Part shown: positions 11,933 to 25,800 of the stretch, in pieces
Layout of the letters: every line of letters starts with the position of its first letter
Position numbering within the stretch: position 1 is the stretch's first letter
Origin: Stenocarpella maydis
Taxonomy: Eukaryota > Ascomycota > Sordariomycetes > Diaporthales > Diaporthaceae
Length of the DNA: 64,000 nt
Assembly: GCA_002270565.1 (NCBI GenBank)
Contig: NQMI01000010.1
Span: 71,991 to 135,990 of the forward strand
Reading direction: 5' to 3'
The notes under the pieces: generated by a model
Databases searched by the model: none
Told to the model about the DNA's origin: nothing
The model's input: the letters and a program-made list of their open reading frames with translations, nothing else
Program-made: the position numbers and the translations under genes

Positions 11933-12127
11933 ATAGGGTCCTGCCAGTGGTCCGCTCTTGAGAGGATGGATATCATCAAGTGATATTAACAATGGAAAGT
12001 CGCTACACCGGGGGTACTAATGTTGAGAGGCTGGCCACGATGCCGGCCTTGGGGTATACATGACGACAATAAATAGTTAAAAAAAGAAAAAAAAAGAAAA
12101 GAAAAGAAACAGGGAGGCGTCCGGGCC
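11933..12127. other. Short convergent intergenic region
   Basis: This is the 3' flank of both converging genes. It contains an A-rich run (about 12078-12110). Confidence 0.5.
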
Positions 12128-12732
12128 CTACTCCTTGCCGCCGCCACCAAGCAGCCCACCCACGTAGCCCCCAGCCGCCTTGCCGCCCTCGACGAGCCCC
12201 GCGCCGGCCCTCCTGCCGCCCTCGGCGAGCGGGTTGACCACCGCCCCCGCCGGCCCGGGCGCGTAGCCCCCCGTGTCGTCCTTGCCCTGCCTCTCGGCGC
12301 GGTTGACGCCCTCCTTGGACACGGCGTCGCCCACGGGCCGCAGCAGGCCGTCCTGGCCCAGCTGGCCCGAGACGAGGCCACCGACCCCGTCCTGGAGCGT
12401 GTCCACCTGCTTCACGCCCGTGACCTTGGTCTTGTCGAGGGTGTCTGTGGGGTGGAATGCCACGTGTTAGCGGGACCAGGGGGATGGTGGCAACCCAAGA
12501 TATTGTGAGGGGGATATTGTAACGGGGGGTATTGCATGCACATGTACACACCCTTGGTGGCATAGCTGGCCTTGTTGTCGCGCGTGAACCAGCGCAGGTA
12601 AAAGTCCTCGATCCACGGCATCCACCTCTCGTACTGCTCGTTATAGACCTGCTGGCCGTACTCGGACCACGTCTGCCTCTTCTTGTCCTCCCCGGAGGGC
12701 TGGGGCGCTGCCGGGCTCTGGATGCTGGCCAT
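12128..12732 (-). CDS. Small conserved fungal protein of unknown function
   Basis: Two exons, complement(12128..12444, 12552..12732), encode 165 residues; the 107-base intron splits an Asp codon (ATK then DTLDK). The start MASIQSP at 12732 is the first ATG before the conserved part. The protein has an aromatic N-terminal segment (EYGQQVYNEQYERWMPWIEDFYLRWFT), a DKTKVTG and QVDTLQDGVGGLVSGQ region, and a Gly/Ala-rich tail ending in GGLLGGGGKE. It has no signal peptide or membrane helix. The pattern resembles a protein widely conserved in Sordariomycetes that has no assigned role. I infer a cytosolic protein and propose no function. Confidence 0.75.
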
Positions 12733-13801
12733 CCTGTGTGTTTGGTCGGGGCGAGGGTAGGCGCGGCGGATGGAGTAGATCGCCGGAGGAGTTGAGTGTC
12801 TGTAACTGTAACGCAGGGACGTGGTCAGCACTGGTCCGTCTCATTCGTGTGTTGGGCAGCTGTAGAAGGGTTGAGCGAGGTGGACTTGACAACATGCTTA
12901 CAGTAGTATATACCTAGGTAGTATACAGAGTACACCCTAGGGTAGTAACAGAGGTTCGATAATGTATACAGCAGTGGGGTGTATATCAACGGAGAGAAAG
13001 AGTAGACCACATCACATCACATCGCATCCGCTCTCAGGGCCCCCAACTAGGCCTTATAAGACAGACAGACCGACCGAAACACATGCATCATCGCTCGTCC
13101 GCCCCGCACGAAGTGGCTGAATGATATGATATCAGCCGCATGGACGGTTCACAACAACCACAGGCTGCCGATGCTCACCTGCCTTGATTTGAGCGTGTGT
13201 GATGTGGTGTCTGGGTGTGTATGGCGTATGGGCCTGGCAATCAGCCACACCGGGCTACGTCATATCCCTCACCTCTGCCTCATCGCCTGCTCGCGGGATG
13301 CTGGTGAGGAGGCGTCATCCCTGTCGTTTGACGCCACACTTTTTCCCGTCAGCCATTCACTCACTCAAGCAAACCCTTTACTCATCCTTTCCTTTCCCTC
13401 CTCTCCTTTCCGTCTTCCCACTCCAGCCAGGCCCAGACAGAACACCAGGTCCAGGTCTAGACCCGAGACGCCCAGGACTCTCTCCAGCCACCCTGTCTCC
13501 TGGTGAGGATCGCGATGCCATGGCAGGATGATCCGCAGGGCTGGATGCATGGACAATGGATGGCATGAGGACGCCACGAACCGCTACTTACTTAGGTGAA
13601 CTCTGTCTGCCCGGCCTACCTGCTAAGGTGGTTATGATGTCCCAGGCATTTCTGCCGAGAGGCTGGTTTCAAGTCTCCGTTTCCATCTGCCTCGCCTTTC
13701 TCAGCCTCCCCATTTCAGTCTTCCATCCCCGAGGGTCCATATCCCAGGTCCCGCCATGAGATCAGCCGAGCTCAGGGCCAGAGAGGTCCAGCAGGACAAC
13801 A

Positions 13802-13803
<2 letters not shown>

Positions 13804-13841
<38 letters not shown>
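13804..13841. repeat. (AGC)n microsatellite
   Basis: About twelve AGC triplets occur in DNA with no supported coding frame. Confidence 0.85.
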
Positions 13842-15090
13842 CTAGATTATGTACGCAGCCGTGTGGAGAAAAACGGCTGCTGCCCTGTGGTGGCTTGTTC
13901 ATCCCCGCCCCTGGTCGATTAGTGACGACATCTTGTCTCAGGCCTCCCCCGTCGGGTGCTCCTCCAGCTCGCATGTGATGGTGGTGTTGAGGTCTCACCT
14001 CCAGACAAGACCCTTCATGGTGACGGGCTGGTTACGCCTACCTAGGCACACATGGAGGAGTCCATACCTATATTACGAACACACAAGGGACTAATCCTGG
14101 CCCCACAGGCAACGGGACAGGCGGAACTCGTCGCCGAACCTGCCATCCGTCATCCCCTCCCCTGGGCGTAAGCAATAAATATGGGCCGGAGGGCTAAGCT
14201 GCAGACACGAACACAACCACGCGCGCACGTCCACGTTGCGAGGTTCACCAAACAGACACGGTAGACATGGGGCAGACAGAGGTGAAACATACATATACCC
14301 TTGGGAGGGACCCTCCGCAGCTTCCGCATCGACTTCCACCTACATATGCAAGGCCTGCGTACGCGCACTCACACGCACTCGCACACACAAAGAAAACGAA
14401 AACAAAACAAGGCATATCCATCTTGATCCCCCATCCTGTCCATTGCTTCCCGGGGAGACGAGAGATCTACACGCATACATACGGAGTATACCCTTCGACC
14501 GCCCACCCGCATATACAACATGCACGCGTCCCCCATGTCATCCCGTATTCCACAATATCAACCTCCCCCGGGGTGCACGTTACACCACCCACAGCTGCAA
14601 GCAGAACAAACCCCCATGCTCTCAAACAAGCGACGGCGGCAGCAGCAGCATCTCAGCCATCCATCCACCCACCCATCCATCATCCGTCGTCCCATCTGAC
14701 CTACATATCTGCCCACCTCCCCCTCCTGAGTCTCCCACACGCACGCGGTTGCTCGCATTAGACCTGCAGCACACATTACATACACCTACTTACCTCATGT
14801 GCTCATGCAATGCAATGCGACCCTGCTGGTTGCTGTCTGTCTGCCCGTCTGTCCGTCTGCATTTCTCTCCTTGATGGTACATCCGCCATCGGCCGGCCCT
14901 GCCCCATGCCTACCACCCTCTGAACACGACTGGGTTACCATGCGCCCTAGGGGTCTTGCTCCCTAGTCTGTTTTTGTCTTGCTTTCACCCCTCTAGACTA
15001 GCGGAATTCCTCAAGGCTTTAGTCAGAACCGCGCAGTAGCAGCATCAGCAGTCGATACAGGAGGGTGAAGAGAAGGGGGGGGGGGTTGGG

Positions 15091-15093
15091 NNN
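15091..15093. other. Assembly gap (NNN)
   Basis: Three Ns lie between a G10 run with TTGGG and a CCCCCC run. The GGGGGTTGGGG-type sequence on the left recurs in inverted form at about 15168-15187, so a hairpin or homopolymer problem is likely. Confidence 0.8.
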
Positions 15094-16530
15094 CCCCCCG
15101 CGTTTCCCCATACCCTTCAATCAATCCCTCCTCCCTACCTGCAAATAAAAAAAATGTCCACCAGGGGTACCCCCCCCCAACCCCCTTCCTATGGAGATAC
15201 ACCACCCGCTACAGACAGTAGTAGTCCGCAAGAGACCAGGCCCTAGAGCGAGAGGAGCGCGGGCGTGGGCGGGAGCGGGGGCGTTGATATCCGAGGCGTG
15301 GGTTTGAAAAAAGACTATCCCCTACCCCCACGTCCGTCCTAGCCCTCCAAGGGCAAGAAGACCAAAAAAGGTTGAGGATCTACCTAGGTAGCTCTGAAGG
15401 TGACGGACGTGCAAAAGTTCAGCCAAATGAAATGAAGAAATGGGTTCCAATCTAGCCCCCCCCCCCCGGGGCAAAAAAAAACCCCCTTTCTATCAACGGC
15501 GATAGCAACATTGTGCAGTATCCGCCTACCGTACTCGCTTCTCCCACCCAATTTCCGGTCTGTATAATGTCCCCGGCCTCTACAGAGAGCCTCCGAAGAT
15601 GATAATACAGCATGCAAAAAAAGGGAGAGCCTTTGCGCCACCCAGAGATGATGGTGGGGTATCATAAAGAGAAATAAGACCCAGACTTGCCGCACCCCAG
15701 TGACCAGCCATGGGACAATTAACCTCCCCTCCCCATGGCCCCTGACAGAGGGAGTAACCCCGCAGGATTTGATGAACGCACGACGACGTCGCTGCCGCCG
15801 CCTCTCCAATTCACGTCGAGGTACAAGTGGTCGTGGGAAAACTGTGCTGCACACAAAGCGTTGTACGAAAGTGGTTGTAGATCAAGTTGAATTCCAAGGC
15901 AAGGTCTTATCTAAGTCGGAGGTCGGGCGATTGTTTCTTTTTCCCGTAGCTAGTAGGTAGTTTGGAGAGCGTAGGCCAACCGCAAAGCACGGAGGTCGGG
16001 CCGGAAGTAAGTGGATCGGTGTGACTGATGGAGGAGATCAAGGAGATGGTCAGGTAGCGCGGGGGGAGGGGGACGAAGACAGGACGAAACAATAGAAGAC
16101 GCCGAGAGTGGCCACAGAAACAAATAGAATTCCAAAAACAAAACTGCAACGCTAATAAACAGGTCCAATGTAAAAATCAAGCAGGTATCCCACAGCGCCA
16201 AACTAATTCAAACCCGCCGACCTGGTATCACTGTTTCGTCAGAACCGCCCGGGAAAAAAAAGGAAAAGGACACGGATGGTTGGTGAGCGAGTGTGTGCTG
16301 CCTTGTCGTTCGTATCCGAGGGGGGTAATGCAAGCCTTTAACCAATGCAAGTGTAATGGTGGTCGTGACTGTCATTGTAGTGTTCGAAATTGGTTGTGTC
16401 GTCAAGGTCATCATGGTCATGGTATGGTTTGGTATGTCTTGCTGGAGCATTTCTCCGGCGCAAATATCGACATTGTGGGAAAGCAACTGGTTCATGTGTG
16501 GCAGCATTCTCCACGGCAATCGCCATGATC

Positions 16531-18687
16531 CTAACATGCCGTCGCGGTAGACGACTCACTCGTGGCGACCGCGACGAGTACGTCAAACTGCCTCATCGAT
16601 TCCTGGCTCGGCGCCTGTGAGCCGTACTGTGAGGGCTGTTGCTCCCGGGCGGGGAAGCCTGGGAAGGCCTGCAGGTTGGGGTGCGCAATGCGGTCGACGT
16701 GCGGCCGACCCTCCAGGACCCTGTCTTCGTGGACAGTCACCGGCCCGTTGTACCAACCATGACGCTTGCCCGCCCGGTTGGTGGGGATCAACGGAGCTGA
16801 CATGGTATGCTGGTGCCCTCTCGGAGGGCCGGCAGCAGACAGAACAGGTGGCTGGTGCACAACCTGCGGTTGGGACTCGAACCGCACGGTGGGCTGGTAC
16901 GGTCCACGGGGTTCGGCCCGGGACTGTATGGCCTGCTGGACCTCGCTCGCCCAGGCGCCAGCCCCGTCTCGTGGAGGAGTGGTGTTGTTGATCTCGAGGC
17001 GGTTCAGGCCGCGGTGGAGGCCCATCTCCCACTGTGGCAGGGCCTGCCTTTCGGCAGAAATGTTGGCCGACGGCAGCAGGGTGGGCGGGTTGGTGCCGTC
17101 GGAGTCGACCATCATGGGAGAGGGGGCCCTCCTCGCAGGCGAGGCTGGAGCATGTGCGCGGGGGATATCAAAAGACTCGATGCCGGGCAGGCGAATATTC
17201 TGAGGGCCATTGTTGACAACGGCAGGTAGGGGCTCGGGAGGCGGGTCAAGCTGCGAGGACGTGATGACCTGGCTGAGCCGGCTGCCCGGGTTGGCGAAGT
17301 TGCTGCTGTCGGGGTGCCAGGTCCTCCTGCGCCAGGCCTCGTCGGAAATGCTGTTGGTCGACTCGCGCCGGGCCCACCCCGAGGTCGAGGTCATGGGGGA
17401 GCCAAGCATGCTGGCACCGGGAGAACCAAGCGCGGCCGAGTTTGAAGCATTCTGAGAGCCAGGGCCAAAGAGGGGCCGGCCAAGATTGCCAGAGCCGTGT
17501 GGAGACTGGAAGGGGTTCACACCCGAGGGCACACTAAGCCGGCGGCCAGGGGTACGAGATCCGGAAGGGTACATTCCGTGGCTACGAGAGTACGAGGTGG
17601 CAGGCGAGCCCACAACAGAGCCCCATCTGGGACTGTTCTGGCCGGTCGAGAAGGTGGCCGACGTCGGCGTGCTGTAGTCACTCGGCGAGGGCTGTCGGAA
17701 CGGGAAGACGCCAGAGCCAGCGCTGCGGTAAGACTCCATGGAGAGGCGGGCCTGAGGATCAGCCATGACGAGAGGAGGCGGGCGCCTCCGAGCGTCGTCC
17801 CTAGAGCTGTAAGTAGAGCCGATGGAGCTGATACTGTTGATGCTGGACGTCGAGAGAGACTTGGAGTGGCCCCGAGCCGGTGCGCCTATGCTCCCCGCCG
17901 TCGAGGCTCTTGCCCTCCCAGCGCCCTGACGCACACGGTCCGTCCGGATCTGCCTCTGGAACCTCGTCCCGGTGGCGGCCAACGAGTCCATGGGGATATC
18001 CTCGTTCACATGAACAGTCTGGGCGTGCTGTCGCAGGTTGTCGAGGCGGGAGAAACGCCTCGAGCAGTGACATTGGAATGGGCGCTCGCCAGTGTGTTTC
18101 CTAGATTTGGCAATTAGCAATCGCCCGACGGCAAGGCGGTGTACAGCTTCCACGCGGTACGTCGAGAAGTCTTACCGTATGTGTCTCGCCAAGTGCTCGC
18201 TTCTCGTGAAACTCAGGTTACAGGGCGGATAGTCGGTGCAGTAAAAGCGCTGGGACTTCTTCTTCTTGCTCGACCGGGTGCCGTCAGCGTTGACGCTTCC
18301 TTCGTCATCCGACTCGGCATCGTCCTCGCCACCCGGTGTGCCCTTGTCCTCCGAGTCGTCGAGATCCATCTCGGCCGAGTCCCGCGACCTCTTGGAGTGG
18401 TGCGAGGCCTCCCTGGATGACGGCTTGCTGTCGGCGGCATCTTCGGGAACCTGGATGCCTTCGGGAAAGGGCGACGAGGGGAGCGGCTTTTGCTGGGCCA
18501 TCGTGCCGGCACCAAAAGTGGCTCTCGTCGGGGTTGTCGCGTCGTCCATGGCGGTCTCCGGGGGCGGCAGGTACTGCGGGGCTGTGCTGGGTCGGGGCGT
18601 CGTCGGAGACGTCACCTTTGATTCGGCCTCGGACATGTCAGGAGGCGGTGGTTGTGATGAGTTGACGGAGCGAAAAGTCGCCGCCAT
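16531..18687 (-). CDS. C2H2 zinc-finger transcription factor (Usv1/Rgm1/Com2-type)
   Basis: Two exons, complement(16531..18100, 18176..18687), encode 693 residues. The 75-base intron splits an Arg codon exactly between the two fingers. Finger 1 (about 147-171) is [25 protein letters not shown] with a widened Cys spacing. Finger 2 (172-201) is [25 protein letters not shown] with the CxC spacing typical of this family. An acidic and Lys-rich segment (DLDDSED, SDDEG, KKKK) precedes them. The remaining 490 residues are Ser/Pro-rich and disordered. The start MAATFRS is the first ATG in frame; the open frame extends further up without one. In yeast the related factors act in stress and carbon response; a role here is inference. 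Both flanks are unusually long and gene-free, which suits a heavily regulated developmental or stress regulator. Confidence 0.88.
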
Positions 18688-21600
18688 CTTTGTAGTCGTC
18701 GGAGGAGGGGTAGCAGGGGGCGCTGTACGCAGCAAGTGCAGCTGAGGGGAGTCAAAGGGAGAAGCAGAGGATCCCAAGGGAGGGTGCTGCGGCGCTTAAG
18801 AAACCAGTAGCCTATGGTGAGGCTGAGTTGGAACGACGCCAACAGTCGGTGCGTCCTGGGTCCAGCAGGGAAGGGGAGAGACAGGGGTGATGCGGGGCCC
18901 TGCGGCGGGATTATGTTTGAGACTGATTGTTAAGTCTAGTGCCTAGACGGAGGTCTGACTAGACAAGACGAGGAGGCAGGGAGGCCGGGAAGTAGAGAGA
19001 GAGATAGGGACAGGGTGACGAGGGTAAGACAGGGCGCCCCAAGGATTATTGATGTTGATGTTTTTCTCATTCGAGTCGAGCTGTCAACCTGGGACGGTGG
19101 GATTTCTTGCCCTCTCTTTTTTTTTTTCCTCCTGTGACGATGGAATACCCTGTTTGAGGCGAGAGAGGGGCGTGAGGGGGTGACAGGAGCGGGCCCTTTG
19201 CACGCTCACGGCGTTACCCAAATCAAATTAGAAAAAAATGGCGATCGAGGTCCACAACGGCCGCTGCCCCCTGTTGCTAACTCCGGATTGCTCAGGTTGG
19301 GGGATCGCGATGTGCTCACGTCGGTCAGTTAGCTCGACAACACAAGACTCCGCATGTGCCGCGTGGGAGATAATGAGTTGAGTAGGGAGGAGGTCCGATG
19401 AGGAGGACAGCTGCTGTCGGATGATGTGGTGGAGCGTCGTCCAGACCAGGCGAGCGGATGTTGGTGGCCGGAGAGATAGATAAAGCTGGCAATGTGATAT
19501 CTCGGACCCGAGAATAATACAATGGCGAGCAGAGGGGAGGCTTGCGGCGCTCCGATGGCAGGGCAGGACAAGGCAAGGCAGGGTATGGTCGAGAGAAAGG
19601 CTAGGAAAGAGGGCGACGAGAGTGGATTGATGAGGAAGAGGGAAGCTGACGTTGCGCAGTCATGGCAGTCCGGATTGGGGCAGGGAGGAGCAGGAAAGGT
19701 GGCAGGGGGAACCGACCCTGTGGCAATGTCGCACCGACCAAAGCCGCCAGTTCCCTGCATGAAAATCCCCTAGGCTTGGGTGAAGCTTGCCGGACCAGGG
19801 GCCAGCAATGGGCGGCTTGAATGCGATGGAACATCCCAGGTCCGTCCCTGACGCCGCTTGTCAGCTCAATAATGATAGACGCACTACGATGGAACTGTGT
19901 GTAGTGTATTCAGTGTACTCCGTTACTCGGTAGTCAGCAACATACCTGAGTACCCGTATACCAAGGCTGGTATACCAAGACTAGGACAGCAGAGTACATG
20001 TGGTTGGTGGTGGTGGTGCACATTCGACCTGACACCGCTGGTCTCGTTAGGTCCGTCTGCAGTACCCGAGTGGAATGCAAGCTGGACAACTTGACAAATT
20101 ATGGCTGCAATGCGGTGTCTGCTGTGCGTGTCGTCCCTTTCGGTTCTTGATTTTCCTCTCTCTTTTTTTCCCCTCTCTTTTGTTCTGCAGCCGCGGTCGC
20201 AGCCTCATCGAGTGTGTTTCCCTCACTCTGTCTCCACTTCGGCCCAGGTACTAATGTTTGGTCGCTGCCGCAGCTAGCCAACCATGTCGGTTTGCAGCCA
20301 GAGAAAGGAAAGGGACGGAAACCCCCCTGCTGCTGCTGTGAGTTTGCAGGCTAGCTAGCGCGCCCCGGCCAGGCACGTCTGAGCCGATGCAGGTTACGAT
20401 GGGTACCTGGTGCTCCAATGGGTGGTGAGTTGTACACACAGCGGGTGGAGGCCATATCAAACTAGAGGGCTAGCTATGACGGAAAATACCGAGAGAGAGA
20501 GAGAGAAAGGGAAAAAAAGTTGTAATGACTTGATAATCTGTACTGGACGTGGTCTACCGTTGCAAGGAGAATCATTGTGTGCAGGGTGGTTCCGTTATCT
20601 GCCGTGACCCGGCTCGACGTGGACAAGAGTCAGGTGGTACTCCGTACTTTGTCGCAGGCTACATTACAACATGTGCCCGTATATTATGGCAGTTTTTGAG
20701 TCATCGTCAAAGCATAGCCCTCATTGGTGATTGCACGAGTGAGGAAAACCCTGTTACGCTCGTCTCGTTCTTGTCTGGTCCGGTGCTGCATGGGCGGTGA
20801 TGCGGGTGACGAGCAGGAATCCCGATGCCCCAGGGACGGGCGGTGATGAGCTGTGTGAGGAGCTGGCTACGAAGCTTTGAGGCCGAGCGAGGGGCTCTGC
20901 CGCGTGCCGCGTAGTTCGGCGTCTTGTCAGCGAAACGAGATAAGGTTGGCGAGTTGACGGGCGGCGGTTTACTGCAGCGCCACGATATGTACAATTGATT
21001 GAAACCTTCGAAGTAAGTAGACCGAGGAGGAGGACTAATGATTGTTCCCTTGGACAGGGCAGAACTGGTATGGCGGTTGTCTGATTCGCGACTCGTAATT
21101 CGCGATTGCTCCATGGCCTGTCTGTCCGTCTCTCTGTCCGTCCGGCTTGTGGAACCTTAGTACAGCATAAGGGCGATTGCCGGCGAGAGGTGGTCGGGTA
21201 CGGGGTAGCGTGGTTGAGGAGGGCTGGGCTGGCCCTGAGAGATACAGCCAGGTATGGCACAATGCTGGGCTTGGGGGGAGCGGGCGCACGTTCGTAGTAG
21301 CCCCTCGCATTGGCGCAGTGATGGGCTGGCCGGGTGCTGGTCGAAGCGAAGGAGGAGGTGGGCTTCGGGAGGTGGGATGAACTGGCTGGGCAAGCAGCTC
21401 CCGGACCTGGCAAGCCCTGAAGCTACGGGAGTCAAGGAGCCCAAGGACGCAGGAACGCACGGAACACTGGTGGTTGCTTTTGGCTGTGCCTGTGTTTTGC
21501 TTGTTCCCGTCTATCGGGTGTGCCTGTCGGTCTGCCTGCCTGCCTGTGTGCCTGTGCTTGTGCCTGTGCCAGCGCCTGTGCCCTGCTGTGCCCTGCTGTG

Positions 21601-22805
21601 CGGTGCGCTCTGAAGTGCGTCCGACAACGAGCCAATGCCTCTGCCGGTGCTTTCTGGTGCATCATGTCCTGTTGTGCGGGCTTGGTGGCTTCTGCGGTCA
21701 GTTCCGGAGATGGTCTCGTGAACGGACAAACAGATGGGGGTCGATGTTGATGTCGGTGTCGACTTCAATGAAGGTGCGGGACTCGTAATCTCAGAGTACA
21801 GTAGATACCATACACAGCCAACACAAGCATGCGCTGCCTGACCTGCTCTGACCTGCTCTGACCTGGAATCGGCATAGGAACGAACGGGACGAGAGAGCAC
21901 TGAGGGCGTGAGGGCAGACAGGATGGCGACGGATCGGTTGCCGGCAATACGGCGGGCGCTCGGCTCCCCGTCTCTTAGACAGTGATGGTGGTGTTAGTAG
22001 TGGCTGTCAAGTCAACAAGGGTCGGGATTCATTGTGCCTGGTACGGGGTCAACCCTTGGACGAGGACGGTGCAAGGTTAAGACTGCCGGCGGGCCCAGAA
22101 GCGCACAGCACAGACTTTGGTGTGGCCTGACGCACGCCTTGGGCCAGCACAGTGCGCTGGGTGGCAGATGGCAGTGAGAGGGGCTCGTGTGCATGTTGAT
22201 GTCAGCCCTCTTTGTCCGGGGTTTATGGCATGGTATGGTGAATGGTGGGTTGGGCCACTGGCGTCTTGCCCGCTGCTCGTGTGTCGAGACGGCGGTGGAC
22301 ATGGCTTGGGCGAGGTTGGGCCGAGGACTGGCTGGCTGACTGGCTGAACAAGTGCGAGCAACGAGGCTGTCGGGCTTTACACTACATACGTGCTGGCTGC
22401 CATCTATGGTGGTTTGCCAAGGTTGATGAGGACGGGTGGTCCTTGCTGTAGTAGCCGGAGGGCAGTGACGGGCCAGATAGAGGGGAAAGCAGACGTGTAA
22501 GTTGAGTGGGGGAATACAGCGGAATAGTGTAGTGAGATGGATCAACCCTGATGAGGTCGACGATATCACAACCTCTAAGTTTCTTTGACGGTGGTGGGGT
22601 GGTTGATGCCGTGAGCAGCTTTGACAAACAAAGGAGGGGGATAGTTTGGGTGGCAGGGACAGGGTACATGGGTACTTGGGTACCTGGGCGAGACGGTACG
22701 TCGGTACATCGGTACATCGATACGTGGGGTACGGGATCTCTCAACCATGGAGGGAAGGTGCAGGCAGCCACAAAACGGTAATCAAATGCAAGCACGTATA
22801 TTATT

Positions 22806-22840
22806 TATATATATATATATGTATGTATGTATGTATGTAT
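22806..22840. repeat. (TA)n/(TATG)n microsatellite
   Basis: A TA run leads into about five TATG units. Confidence 0.85.
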
Positions 22841-25800
22841 TTACTAAATTCATTTGCGTCTAATTATACAGGCAGTACTGTGGTATTTGTTGATTTTGGT
22901 TTTGTTTGCTTTGTTTTGTTTCGACTGTGCATCTACACGTGTACCGCTTGAATGTCGACATAGCCGAGTGCACAGATGGGGAGGAACGAGGGGTAGAGAA
23001 ACAAGTTCATGATCAGCCTCCCGCTATTCTTTGGTGGGGTTGGAAGGGCAGACATGCAGACGGGAAGCAAAGAAAGAGGGAATCTGGCACAGCTGAGAAG
23101 GTACCAGTGCCAGTGCCAGCGACAGTGCCAGTGGCAGGGGTGCCTGGAGTGAGGGACGGAAGGAATAAAAAATAAAAAAGGTTGGGACCATTAGGCCCCT
23201 GTTTCTGCTAGATGATAGTGCAGGTACCTACTTGATGGTACCAGGTGAGCGCTATAGCAGGTAGTCTATCTAATGCAGGTTTGGTATATTTTCAGATGCC
23301 CTGCCCTGCCCTGCCCTACCTTGCCCTGCCCTTGCCCTAGAGCCGGAAATAAGGTATGGTCTGTGCTCCCCGTCGAAGGCAATAGGCAGTGGGCAACAGC
23401 CTCGGGCAATGAACGCACTGCTTTGCTTTGCATCAACTTACCATGGTCGCCACTTTATACTTAGGTACTTATGCTGGACGGACCTGAGGTTAAATCCTGG
23501 CAGTCGCCACCAATTACGTAATTACTATATGTCCATATAGTTATGCTCTTCTGTCTGTATGTCCGTCTATCTGTGTCTTGCCTGCCTTGGTGCCTGCCTT
23601 GGTGTGTAACCTGCCTCTACCAAGCATCGAGTACCTTTCTGGCCTACCTGTGCTGCAAGTGTACATTATCCCCGCTTCGGAGGCTGCTAGTGCGGTACTT
23701 TGGCTGCCCTTCCGGTCATACTCAACCGACTTTTTGGGCCATTCCGAGTCATGAACCATCCATCTCCCTGGCCTCAGTCGCCCTGCACTGAACTTCGGAC
23801 TGATCTTGACATTGTCTCGGTCTTGTTTCCCTTGCTACGGCAGCTCTGTTCCCTCCTCTACATCCTCCCTGTGCACGGACAAGGAGCTTGTGCTGCCGGT
23901 CACAACAGACTGACGATGTGTTGATGCTCGTCGGCGCCCAACCCATCAATTTAGCTTTGGCTTTTGACGCGCGTCCTGCTCTCTTTTTTTCCGTCCTGAC
24001 CGTCTCGTCCGTCTCGTCACGGTCAGGGTCAGGCTGGAGCAGGGACATGGCTCCACAGTCGCCCACCCGCGTGCTCAATCAAGACTTTCCGTTTCTCCCA
24101 ATTCAAGACGAGACGGGCAATTTTTATCACCAGCAAACTCAAATCAGCATCGATAATAGTATAGTGTAAGGCCCATGTGCCAGCGACCACTGCTGAGACG
24201 TCCTCCAGCTCCACGGTCAGCATCCGTCAGTTGGTTCCTCCAAGTTCAACCCACCTGGCGGCCCTCTGGCACGACCCATGTATACTAATCCCGTACGGAG
24301 TACTCAATATGTTGCAGAGTTCCCAACACTCGACCCGAACAGACTGGGCTACAATCAACCGCCGTCATCTGCCATCCTGTCGACCGCAGCGCCCCGCCAC
24401 CGCCGCCTTTCTCGTCACGGCTCCATACCAATTAATGATCGACAGATTGATCTTCAACATTTGCCTTTTTCTCTCACACACCAACCCAATCATCTGAGAT
24501 CCAGGCCACCCGGTTTCCCTGCAAGGCAACGGCTACAGGCTGAGGACGCTTGTATCATCTACATTGGATGCGCTACCCTACACTAGTGGCGTCGCACGGT
24601 TGCCATCTCCCATCTTCGGTGCCCTGTCGATCACCAAATCGATAAGACGACCATCCCAGTAGCCATTGGGCAAGGCACCGACCGTAGCGACCGTACTGTG
24701 TTCACATGCTGCCAATCTCAACTACTGTGTGATTGGATTCTGCCATCACCAATCGTCTGACGGAACAGTCAAGCCGTCACGATAGCATGAGATGCGACTC
24801 AGCTTCCAACAGGTTCCCAATCCGACGGTACGATGTGGGCTCTCCAGTCATCCGCCACTACACTATGCCTGCCACTTACTCACTCACACGCAACCATGCA
24901 CGGACAAGGCGCCGCCCTGGCAGTTATCTGGCCTATCTTTGTACTACTGTACGGTTAAAAGGACGAGTCCAACGGCGGCCCAGCAATCTGCACCAATCGA
25001 TGACGAGAGCAGCGCCCCAGAGTCGAGACAAGACAACGCGACGAGCGGACAACTAACTAACTCCAAGCCAACCAGTCAGTCGCATGACCTGTATCGTGAC
25101 CCACACAATGTCACACCCCCCCCCCCACACAAACTCGCCCACACACAGGCTGCCCACAGAACCAAACCACAACATCAGACTTTCTTATTAGCCGGGCCTG
25201 TGCCTTGCATCATGCACGACCACCAGGGGCCGCTGAAATCGCCATCTCATCAGCCAGCCTGTCTTGTGCCTGCGGCCGTCGGCCGGCGCGCGGGTGCCCA
25301 GAAACCTACCTGGCCTGACAGCACGGATTGGATGGTTACTTCCCTAGATCCAGCCCGTGTTGACGGCCGATGCCGTTCCTAACTTTGACACCCATACACG
25401 CCCCCGTTCCGCCTGCCAGGGCCTTCGGTTGACTTCGCCCTGAGGCCTGCCCGCCGCCAGTCACCCCTTGCTGTGGATTCCCGCCAGTTACGTGTGCCCT
25501 ACACTCCGTACTGTTCCATCACTGCATCTCTTGAGATCTTTCTCGTCCGACCTGACGCTACTGTTGTCTAACCAACAAGCCTACTGCCCTCTCGGTGCCG
25601 AAAGGTCGGCTCCGTTTTCAACGCAGTGCCTCCCTTGTCTAGCTCAGCGGCCGGCTCGTCCAGGCACACCAATCGCTCTGTCTAGCCCGAGGTCATTGCT
25701 ATGTCTGCCCTGAAGACAGGGCCTTGTGTGGACCGCATTTCAAACCTCCATCGCGACCGGTCAATGAGCCGTCAATCCACGGGCATCGTTTGTGGGATGG

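Larger units (their letters stand above)
12733..16530. other. Long gene-poor stretch
   Basis: Nearly 3.8 kb contain no ORF with recognisable content. There is an (AGC)n run at 13804-13841, an N gap at 15091-15093 and long G and C homopolymers (15073-15082, 15168-15180, 15457-15468). The part near 16.5 kb probably includes the 3' UTR of the C2H2 gene. Confidence 0.6.

Noticed and set aside
10382..11992. 536-codon minus-strand ORF
   Set aside because: Antisense to the FAD monooxygenase; made of Arg/Pro/Ser low complexity from GC-rich codons.
20754..21413. 219-codon minus-strand ORF in the gene-free region
   Set aside because: Pro/Ser/Arg-rich low-complexity content, overlapping ORFs on both strands, and no domain or splice support.
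22012..22569. 185-codon minus-strand ORF
   Set aside because: No recognisable motif; composition resembles random GC-rich frame; competing ORFs on the opposite strand.
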